A stretch of DNA of 5,808 nucleotides from NCBI GenBank assembly GCA_902783615.1, contig CACZRQ010000288.1, positions 1 through 5,808 of the forward strand. Direction: 5' to 3'. The notes beneath the pieces are model-generated. The model was given only the letters and a program-made list of their open reading frames with translations. It searched no databases and had not been told where the DNA came from. This DNA comes from an uncultured Bacteroidales bacterium (GTDB lineage: Bacteria; Bacteroidota; Bacteroidia; Bacteroidales; Bacteroidaceae). Every line of letters begins with the position of its first letter. Positions within the stretch are counted from its first letter, which is position 1. Below, one piece after another: positions 1 to 5,372 of the stretch. Both the position numbers and the translations under genes were made by a program.

Positions 1-585
1 AGGGAAGGTGGCTTCGTAAGCCTCGAAAGCTTCAGGATTCTCGTCTGCCACGAAATAGCCCTTGGGCGGGCAGTAAGTTCCCTCACGATTGCTCCAATAG
101 CCAGGTATCAGTTCTTGAGCGAGGAAATAAGGTACATCGGCATCGCGAGGCTCTGCGTGATAATGAATATTCATCTTGCTGGCAAGTTCAAAGCCTGCGT
201 GCTTGTAGAACTCGATGTTGCCTTCCATCTGCAGAAGACCTATACCCATCTCCTTGGCTTTCTCTATCGCATACTTCAGCAACTTCAGGCCATAGCCCTT
301 GCGCTTATAGTCGGGGTGAATGCTGATGGGGCCGAAGGTCCAAGAAGGGTAGGGCGTTCCATCGTCAAGCGTAATCTCTGCCTTCGAAAACATCACATGG
401 CCGATAATCTTTCCATCTTCTTCCATCACAAAGTCAAGTTCTGGGATGAAGTTTGGATTCGTTCTATACTGATTGAGCACATAATGCTCTGTGCATCCTG
501 GTCGATAGACATTCCAGAATGCTTCACGCGTAAGGTTCTCAACCTCACGATAATCTTTTTGTGTCTCTAATCTGATATTCATCAT
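1..585 (-). CDS. GNAT family N-acetyltransferase, YhbS-like (C-terminus cut by window edge)
   Basis: Predicted acetyl-CoA-dependent N-acetyltransferase, cytoplasmic, substrate unknown. The frame is open from the ATG through to base 1, giving 194-195 residues, so the C-terminus lies outside the window. Numbering from the second of two adjacent ATGs (585 and 582), the acetyl-CoA-binding motif A is FGPISIHPDYKRKGYG at 83-98; the pyrophosphate-loop pattern Q/R-x-x-G-x-G/A appears as KRKGYG, with Lys in the first position. A motif-B-like segment, GNIEFYKHAGF, follows at 121-131. The region after about 140 (HYHAEP, LAQELIPGYW, CPPKGYF) extends beyond a minimal GNAT fold and resembles the longer Bacteroidales members of this family as I remember them. 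The start lies 3 nt after the stop of the upstream peptidase gene, so the two are very probably co-transcribed and perhaps translationally coupled. Either ATG could be used. The GNAT call is firm; no substrate can be read from the sequence. Confidence 0.9.
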   Translation of the reverse strand, partial: MMNIRLETQKDYREVENLTREAFWNVYRPGCTEHYVLNQYRTNPNFIPELDFVMEEDGKIIGHVMFSKAEITLDDGTPYPSWTFGPISIHPDYKRKGYGLKLLKYAIEKAKEMGIGLLQMEGNIEFYKHAGFELASKMNIHYHAEPRDADVPYFLAQELIPGYWSNREGTYCPPKGYFVADENPEAFEAYEATFP

Positions 586-588
586 AAC

Positions 589-1845
589 TTAGTATTGTTC
601 TATAAAATCGCGTACTAAACGGAAAGTGGGTTCGTAGCTCTCGAAGCGAACGGTCTTGTAATTGTCGAAGATGGTGTGGTAATACTTGAAGGCATCGCCC
701 TCTTCATTTTCCAAGAAGATGCAAGGCACATGGCGCGTGGCAAAGGGGTAGTGATCGCTGTTGCCCGCCAACTGTCCTCGGTTCAGTGCCTTGAAGTGAT
801 GCTGCTGGTTGTTAATCTGCTCAAACAGCGCAAAGCCACGCATGCCTTCGTCACTCACCTCGCAATACTGTACGGGGTTGTTGTCGCCTATCATGTCGAT
901 GTTGAAAAGATACTTGATTTGCTCCAACGGCACGATAGGGTGGTCAACATACCACAGCGATCCTCTCAGATAAGCATCCTCGCCCGAGAAAGCGATGAAG
1001 TACATATCGTAAGCAGGGCGATGCTGGGCATAGTAAGCTGCCAAGGTTACAATGGCGGCAGTGCCAGAGGCATTGTCGTTGGCACCAGCATAGAACACCT
1101 TCTTGCCCAAGTTGCCCAAGTGGTCATAGTGGGCAGTGAACACATAGCAGCTGTCGTGACGAGCCCCTTCCACCTTGGCGATGACATTGAAGCACTCATA
1201 GTCTTTCAAGAACTTGTTCTCAATGTCGGCTGTGATGCTTTTGGCATCTTTAGGGAAGCGGTAGGGCACCCACATAATGGGCTTGTCGATTACCTTCTCA
1301 CCATAGGCTTTGTAGAACTTCAGTGGCTCTTCCCAAGTGAAGAGGATGCCTGCGTTAGGTGCACCGTCTTTCTTCTGCAGACGGGAGAAATCCTCACGAT
1401 GCTTGTAGGAGAACATAAAGTCGCACACCACAAAGGCATCCTTATTCTCAGGTCGCTCTAAGTCCTGGAATATCTTGTTGGCATCGTAATGCAACGTGTC
1501 GATGTAGTAGAGAGGAAAGGTACCCTTGACACCAGGCGCATATTCACGCATGGTGAAATCTACGCCAGGCACTTGCTTCTTGCCATCCACACTCAGTTTC
1601 ATCTTGCCAGGGAAGGTGTTGATATCCAACTTGAACGGTTGGCACACCACTTCATCCACCCCTGCTTTGGTAAACTCTTTCTCCAGGAACTTCCCTGCCT
1701 TGTTGGCACCGTCCTTGGCATAGCCACGACCTTGATACTTGGCAGAACTCAGCTCTTTGACAACTCGCATGAAATGCGACAAATCCTGTGCATACACCTG
1801 CATAGAGGCAAGCACTCCTAATAATATGACAAATAACTTTTTCAT
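589..1845 (-). CDS. exported M28-family zinc aminopeptidase-like protein
   Basis: Predicted secreted metallopeptidase (peptidase family M28), 418 aa. Residues 1-19 form a signal peptide (MKKLFVILLG, then a hydrophobic run ending VYA), with likely cleavage after Ala19 leaving Gln20 first. No lipobox Cys is present, so the product is probably periplasmic or outer-membrane associated. The catalytic domain covers about 218-418. Predicted metal ligands are His239 (TAHYDHLG), Asp257 (GANDNASG), Asp290 (SGEDAYLRGS), Asp317 (NIDMIG) and His390 (YYHTIFD); Glu289 is the general base. The usual GEE is GED here. Residues about 105-215 are an insert that could be a PA-like domain, but this is not clear. 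Keeping the paired-metal Asp257 argues for an aminopeptidase over a glutaminyl cyclase, which shares the fold. The start at 1845 is chosen because the signal peptide begins there; the frame stays open to a TTG at 1911 without adding anything plausible. It lies 72 nt after the barrel gene and 3 nt before the acetyltransferase gene. Confidence 0.9.
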   Translation of the reverse strand: MKKLFVILLGVLASMQVYAQDLSHFMRVVKELSSAKYQGRGYAKDGANKAGKFLEKEFTKAGVDEVVCQPFKLDINTFPGKMKLSVDGKKQVPGVDFTMREYAPGVKGTFPLYYIDTLHYDANKIFQDLERPENKDAFVVCDFMFSYKHREDFSRLQKKDGAPNAGILFTWEEPLKFYKAYGEKVIDKPIMWVPYRFPKDAKSITADIENKFLKDYECFNVIAKVEGARHDSCYVFTAHYDHLGNLGKKVFYAGANDNASGTAAIVTLAAYYAQHRPAYDMYFIAFSGEDAYLRGSLWYVDHPIVPLEQIKYLFNIDMIGDNNPVQYCEVSDEGMRGFALFEQINNQQHHFKALNRGQLAGNSDHYPFATRHVPCIFLENEEGDAFKYYHTIFDNYKTVRFESYEPTFRLVRDFIEQY

Positions 1846-1866
1846 AACTTTATGACTTTCTCTCAG

Positions 1867-1874
1867 CAAAGATA
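1867..1874 (-). promoter_or_regulatory. possible -7 promoter element for the peptidase/acetyltransferase pair
   Basis: The minus strand reads TATCTTTG here, a full match to the Bacteroidota -7 element TAnnTTTG, 21 nt before the peptidase ATG at 1845. No TTTG or TTG is found at the expected -33 distance (about 1894-1898); that stretch holds the short CATTCTT repeats instead. It may be a weak or activator-dependent internal promoter, or chance, since the core pattern has only six fixed bases. Confidence 0.35.
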
Positions 1875-1886
1875 CAAAATATTCTC

Positions 1887-1908
1887 CATTCTTCATTCTT
1901 TCATTCTT
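1887..1908. repeat. three near-tandem copies of CATTCTT in the barrel-peptidase gap
   Basis: CATTCTT occurs at 1887-1893, 1894-1900 and 1902-1908, the last two separated by one T. The array fills the middle of the 72-nt gap between the barrel gene stop and the peptidase start. The gap has no stem-loop able to act as a terminator. The role is unknown; it could be simple-sequence drift. Confidence 0.6.
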
Positions 1909-1917
1909 CAATCTTTT

Positions 1918-4290
1918 CTACATTCTCGCTTTCTGGTCAGCACCGGCACCTGTGCCACGATATTTGCTTTGTGCAGCGTTGAAGGTATAGCGGATGGAGA
2001 ATTTCACCTTTTGGGTGTCCATAAGGTTCGTCTGGCCAATGATATGACTGCCAAAGTCTGCATCTATATTAGCATGGGCATTGCGAGTAAGGTCTCTTCC
2101 TTCCAATCGCAACACCAAGGAGTTGTCTTTCAACAATGTCTTCTGAATGGCAGCAGTAAGGTCGAAATACACGTTCTTCATATACAAGTTCTGTGAATAG
2201 CCCTTGGTCTGCATCAGACATCCCAGCTCCAATTGCCAGCCATCTTTCAGACGGAAGGTGTTGTTCAGCTGCATCACGCCAATGGGCTTGTCGTTGAATC
2301 TGGTTTTACGGAAGCCGGAGGCCACGCGTGGATCAGGTGCATTGATGGTGAGCCACTGTTTCTGGATGCCCAAGGTATAACTCATGGTCCAAACACCGAT
2401 GGTGTGGTTAAGCATGCCATATACAGCCAACATGCGGAATGGCGTCTCGATGTTGCGAGGCTGTACCAACACCACCCCCTCATCGTTGTAAGGCGATGAC
2501 CAAAGCATGATAGGGTCATTGGTGCGGGAATAGTTTGCCACGAAGGTAAGAGACTTCCACACGGCAGTAGCACTGATGTTGTGAATCAGCTCAGGCTGCA
2601 ACAGCGCATTACCGCTTTGCAACAGGTAGCGGTTGTCGTAGCTGATGGCACTTGAAAGTTGTGAGTAGTTGGGGCGGCGAGTCCTCGCGCTGTAGTTCAG
2701 CATCACCTGTACTTTGCCCAATCTGCCAGCGAATGAAACAGTAGGGAACCAGTTGCTATAATTACGAGCCAAGTCATTCGTGGGGTTTAACCTATCTTGA
2801 TAGCTGTAGTGAACATGCTCAAAGCGCACACCTGCACTGATTTGTCCTACTTTGGGCAGATTGAAACCATAGTTGGCAAAACCAGCATAAATGTCTTCCT
2901 TCACTTTGGCCTTGGAAGCTGGTATTATGATGCCTGTTATGGCATAGTTGTCGTTTCTGCGGGAGAAAGACTCTTCGGTACCTACTTGCAACTGTCCTTT
3001 CCAAATAGGGTAGGACGCAACGGCCTTGGCGGCATAAAGACGACTGCTGTTGTCACTTTCGCTATGTATCTCTGCATCGTGTGTCATAGAACTTTTCTCT
3101 ATTGTAATAGACTCTCTTGAGTCATTTGTACCGAAATAGTCTAGGTTTACATCAACGCCCAACTTTGTGCCGATGGTGCCATTATAATAGAGGTTCACAC
3201 CAATGTTGTGAGGCCTTTTGTTGCCAAGAACATCTTCAGAGCTGGTTAACAGCTTGTCTGCCAAGATGCCGTCTTCATACACTATATCATCAATCGTGTT
3301 GTTTGTCTTGTACGTGAGTGTTGTTCCCCATTCAATCTTGCCACCTGCGAAGTGCTTGTCGTTAATCTGCCAGTTCAAGCCTGCATTGCCATACAGACTT
3401 TGACCCTTATAGATGCCCACGAGGTCGCTGTTGTCCTCTATTACATGCTTTGCGTATGTAACCTTTTCCAGTTCACTGTCTTGACGCGAAGTGTTTCTGT
3501 TATAGTTTATACCAGCAAACAGGTCAACACCACCAGTTCGGTAGTTCATGTTGAAGGCAGCAGAGGGGTCATTGCCCTCGCTCCATTGCAGCGACTGGGC
3601 ATCTGTTGCGTTGAGGTTGAAGCCAAAGCCCTCGCCTTGTCTCTTGATAGTGCGGATGCGAACCACACTCCTGACGGTAGCATCATATTGAGCACCTGGG
3701 TTGCTAATCACCTCCACGCTTTGGATTTCGTTACTCTGCAAGCGATTTAGTTCGGTAGGGTCTGTCACCTTGCGCCCATTGATGTAGATTAATGGCGAGC
3801 CTTTGCCCATCACCTCTATACCATCCTGTTTCTTGATGATGCCAGGCGTCTTTGCCAATACATCGTCAGCAGTACCCACATTTTCCAGTACAGAGCCCTT
3901 GACATTCGTTTGTAAGCCCTCGCCGGTGAGTTTTGTTTTGGGCAACTGTGCCTTCACCACTACCTCACCCAGCATCATCTCATCTTCTTTCAGCGCAATG
4001 ACGAGCCCATCAGCGGCAGGGAGATATTGTGTCTCATAGCCTATGCAGGATACTTGAAGCAGTCCGTCGTTCTTGCTGGTCACAATCTTAAACGCACCTT
4101 CGTCATTCGTCACAGCACCCTGCACGAACGCAGAGTCGGGCAGTGACAGCAGTACCACATTTACATAAGGGATGGGTGCTCCTTGTGTGTCGGTTACCTT
4201 TCCGCCAATGTCGTGTGTCTTGGCAGAAGCAAAAATAGTCATCATCATGGCAGCCATCAGTGCTGCTCCTTTTAAAAATATATTCTTCAT
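1918..4290 (-). CDS. TonB-dependent-receptor-like outer-membrane beta-barrel protein
   Basis: Outer-membrane protein of 790 aa from the Bacteroidota group that joins a carboxypeptidase-regulatory-like domain, a plug domain and a long barrel (outer membrane beta-barrel family, PF14905-like). Residues 1-23 are a signal peptide (hydrophobic core, then ASA before Lys24). About 27-110 is the Ig-like domain (GGKVTDTQGAPIPYVNVVLL, TNDEGAFKI, SCIGYE). About 115-215 is the plug, with the TonB-receptor signatures TPGIIKKQDG, LIYINGRKV and VEVISNPGAQYDA. The rest is the barrel, with alternating polar and aromatic strands, ending at a final strand FSIRYTF (last Phe at 770). A 20-residue tail with SKYRGTGAG follows, as I recall for this group. 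There is no N-terminal STN domain and no SusD partner next to it, so it is not a standard glycan-uptake SusCD pair and its cargo is unknown. The barrel may import a nutrient or be structural. It sits 87 nt downstream of the LiaF-like gene and 72 nt before the peptidase, without a visible terminator on either side. Confidence 0.9.
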   Translation of the reverse strand: MKNIFLKGAALMAAMMMTIFASAKTHDIGGKVTDTQGAPIPYVNVVLLSLPDSAFVQGAVTNDEGAFKIVTSKNDGLLQVSCIGYETQYLPAADGLVIALKEDEMMLGEVVVKAQLPKTKLTGEGLQTNVKGSVLENVGTADDVLAKTPGIIKKQDGIEVMGKGSPLIYINGRKVTDPTELNRLQSNEIQSVEVISNPGAQYDATVRSVVRIRTIKRQGEGFGFNLNATDAQSLQWSEGNDPSAAFNMNYRTGGVDLFAGINYNRNTSRQDSELEKVTYAKHVIEDNSDLVGIYKGQSLYGNAGLNWQINDKHFAGGKIEWGTTLTYKTNNTIDDIVYEDGILADKLLTSSEDVLGNKRPHNIGVNLYYNGTIGTKLGVDVNLDYFGTNDSRESITIEKSSMTHDAEIHSESDNSSRLYAAKAVASYPIWKGQLQVGTEESFSRRNDNYAITGIIIPASKAKVKEDIYAGFANYGFNLPKVGQISAGVRFEHVHYSYQDRLNPTNDLARNYSNWFPTVSFAGRLGKVQVMLNYSARTRRPNYSQLSSAISYDNRYLLQSGNALLQPELIHNISATAVWKSLTFVANYSRTNDPIMLWSSPYNDEGVVLVQPRNIETPFRMLAVYGMLNHTIGVWTMSYTLGIQKQWLTINAPDPRVASGFRKTRFNDKPIGVMQLNNTFRLKDGWQLELGCLMQTKGYSQNLYMKNVYFDLTAAIQKTLLKDNSLVLRLEGRDLTRNAHANIDADFGSHIIGQTNLMDTQKVKFSIRYTFNAAQSKYRGTGAGADQKARM

Positions 4291-4377
4291 TGTTGTAGTA
4301 AATAAAAAAGTTGTAGCAAATAGTTTATAGTTTCAATTCTCAGTCTTTAATCTTTAATGGTCAATGTTAATTGTCAA
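4291..4377. other. AT-rich gap between LiaF-like and barrel genes, with short repeated words
   Basis: The 87-nt spacer contains TCTTTAA twice in tandem (4344-4350, 4351-4357) and GTCAAT twice (4360-4365 and 4373-4378, the second touching the stop codon of the LiaF-like gene). No stem-loop with a T-run is visible, so read-through from the LiaF-like gene into the barrel gene is possible. On the minus strand a CTATTTGC near 4315-4322 resembles the TTTG half of a -7 element but lacks the TA at the right distance and any -33 element. I therefore see no convincing separate promoter for the barrel gene. Confidence 0.45.
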
Positions 4378-5160
4378 TCATCTTTTAATTGCCACTCCTC
4401 CAAAGATGTTGCTCGCTACGATGTGCAGGCAGGGTGCCTTAGGTTCGGTCGATTTTGCTCCCTCGTTACCCACGCCGCCAAAGAAACTGCGGCTCTTTAC
4501 CTCAATATTAATATTGCTTGGCACGAACAGCTCTACGCCACCAAAGCAGGTGCGGATGTCGATTTCCTCATCCTCTTTGATGATAGCATTGCGCAGGTCC
4601 AGTCGGATGCCACCGAAGTTGGCTTCCAGACGGGCGCCGTGGAAGGTCTCGCCGCGATAGATGTACTCATCGCCTCCGAAACTTGCCTGGCAAATGATGC
4701 GCTTGCCATCCTCGTTAAGAGGGATAGGGCGCTGTAGCCACTGGTCTTTGTCGTTCTTGAAGCCATCGATGATGAGCCAGATGCCCAGATAAAACATTAC
4801 GAAGAGAGCTACGTACATTTCTAAGGAGTCGGTAGGCTCGTTCTCCAGCCAGCTGATGTGCAGAAGTCCTAACATGACAGCCAATTTAAGCAACAGAGCC
4901 ATCACCATAATGATACCCACCACAATCTTGAGTTTCTTGACGAAGTAGTTGTTGGGCTGATAGCCCTTGAAACCTTCGACGATGAGGTGAAGGCCAACAA
5001 ATATCAGTATTACGATGGCTAAGTAATATACGCCAGGGCTTTTAGTGGCATTCTCCAGCCAGCTGATGTGCATAATGCCCCACATGGTAGCCAGTTTGAT
5101 GAGGCTTGCCAATACCAATACGATACCAATGATACCTCTGAGAGTAGATTTCGTTTTCAT
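4378..5160 (-). CDS. LiaF-like membrane protein with duplicated two-helix unit and C-terminal FGG-repeat domain
   Basis: Inner-membrane protein of 260 aa. The N-terminal half has four predicted membrane helices (about 8-28, 43-63, 76-100, 114-134). They form two copies of one helix pair: residues 8-65 and 78-135 align without gaps at an offset of exactly 70, with 25 of 58 identical, including KLA-x-M-x-G and HISWLEN (31-37 and 101-107). The C-terminal half (about 155-260) has repeated beta turns with FGG at 161, 182, 206, 227 and 253. The phrases NFGGIRLDLRNA, FGGVELFVPSN and FFGGV match the C-terminal domain of LiaF-type cell-wall-antibiotic-response proteins (PF09922-like). In Firmicutes, LiaF restrains the LiaSR envelope-stress system; the same job here is inference only. 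A Lys (22 and 92) inside the first helix of each pair is unusual and kept in both copies. The ATG at 5160 is preceded by an A-rich stretch and no Shine-Dalgarno, normal for this phylum. It is transcribed away from a divergent regulator gene and has a good promoter at 5233-5264. Confidence 0.85.
   Translation of the reverse strand: MKTKSTLRGIIGIVLVLASLIKLATMWGIMHISWLENATKSPGVYYLAIVILIFVGLHLIVEGFKGYQPNNYFVKKLKIVVGIIMVMALLLKLAVMLGLLHISWLENEPTDSLEMYVALFVMFYLGIWLIIDGFKNDKDQWLQRPIPLNEDGKRIICQASFGGDEYIYRGETFHGARLEANFGGIRLDLRNAIIKEDEEIDIRTCFGGVELFVPSNINIEVKSRSFFGGVGNEGAKSTEPKAPCLHIVASNIFGGVAIKR
4756..5139 (-). repeat. intragenic duplication: two 174-nt units, 210 nt apart
   Basis: The unit at 4966-5139 (residues 8-65 of the LiaF-like protein) and the unit at 4756-4929 (residues 78-135) encode the same helix-loop-helix. 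Between them, 22 consecutive bases are identical at 4841-4862 and 5051-5072, covering HISWLEN; the identity stops on both sides. Codons for these residues are the same in both copies, although His, Ile, Ser, Leu, Glu and Asn all have alternatives. Confidence 0.85.
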
Positions 5161-5232
5161 AACGCTATTTTTTAACTGTTAGACTTATTTCTTTGTTGAG
5201 AAGTTGCAATCGTCTGTCAACTTTCTTCGATG

Positions 5233-5264
5233 CAAAGTTATCATGAGGAGTGAAAGCATCCAAA
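5233..5264 (-). promoter_or_regulatory. Bacteroidota-type promoter for the LiaF-like gene
   Basis: On the minus strand, TTTG (5261-5264) is followed after 20 nt by TAACTTTG (5233-5240), a full match to the TTTG / TAnnTTTG promoter of the Bacteroidota primary sigma factor (about 19 nt is the usual spacing). Transcription should begin a few bases past 5233, leaving a leader of about 65 nt before the ATG at 5160. The leader contains a possible 6-bp stem (5201-5206 with 5218-5223) with an 11-nt loop close to the 5' end, too weak to call a regulator. The promoter may also drive the barrel gene and perhaps the genes after it. Confidence 0.75.
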
Positions 5265-5271
5265 TTTTAGG

Positions 5272-5331
5272 GATATATGGGGGATGTATGTGATGAATGG
5301 CGTGTTTTTGGGATAAATGACGTGACGAATG
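5272..5331 (+). promoter_or_regulatory. candidate operator array: five GAYRWATG words between divergent promoters
   Basis: The word GAYRWATG occurs five times in 60 bp, all in the same orientation: GATATATG 5272-5279, GATGTATG 5283-5290, GATGAATG 5292-5299, GATAAATG 5312-5319 and GACGAATG 5324-5331. Start offsets from the first are 0, 11, 20, 40 and 52, close to 0, 1, 2, 4 and 5 turns of B-DNA, so the copies would lie roughly on one face. The array starts 7 nt from one -33 element and ends 1 nt before the other. LytTR-domain regulators are known to bind direct repeats about two turns apart, and the divergent gene probably encodes such a regulator. The link to that regulator is inference; the repeats themselves are plain in the sequence. 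Confidence 0.5.
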
Positions 5332-5332
5332 G

Positions 5333-5363
5333 TTTGGTATTACCTTTTTTGTGTGTATCTTTG
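5333..5363 (+). promoter_or_regulatory. Bacteroidota-type promoter for the membrane regulator gene
   Basis: TTTG (5333-5336), 19 nt, then TATCTTTG (5356-5363) matches the TTTG / TAnnTTTG consensus with the standard spacing. The next in-frame ATG is at 5373, only 9 nt after the -7 element, so the predicted transcript would have a leader of a few bases at most. It faces away from the promoter of the LiaF-like gene. Confidence 0.75.
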
Positions 5364-5372
5364 CTCCCCGAA

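Noticed and set aside
676..1461. Long plus-strand open frame (261 codons) opposite the M28 peptidase gene
   Set aside because: It is the complement of a gene with clear catalytic motifs, shows no recognisable domain and has no promoter-like start. The same applies to the plus-strand frames at 115-570, 1489-1821, 1852-2196, 2233-2499, 2797-3120, 3352-3750 and 4357-4737.
1846..1911. Extension of the peptidase to a TTG start at 1911 (22 more residues)
   Set aside because: The extra residues are charged and encoded by the CATTCTT repeat; a well-formed signal peptide begins at the ATG at 1845.
1918..4290. Barrel gene as a SusC of a polysaccharide-utilisation locus
   Set aside because: No SusD-like lipoprotein, glycoside hydrolase or sugar-responsive regulator is next to it, and the barrel resembles the PF14905-like group more than SusC.
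4315..4322. Possible -7 element (CTATTTGC on the minus strand) for the barrel gene
   Set aside because: The TA of TAnnTTTG is absent at the required distance, and no -33 element is found.
5201..5223. Possible hairpin in the leader of the LiaF-like transcript (6-bp stem, 11-nt loop)
   Set aside because: The stem is short and has no T-run or known riboswitch features; such a stem is expected often by chance.
5277..5372. In-frame upstream ATG adding 32 codons to the membrane regulator
   Set aside because: The extension would be encoded by the repeat array and the whole promoter, and it is not like the start of the family; the ATG at 5373 gives the expected short N-terminus before the first helix.
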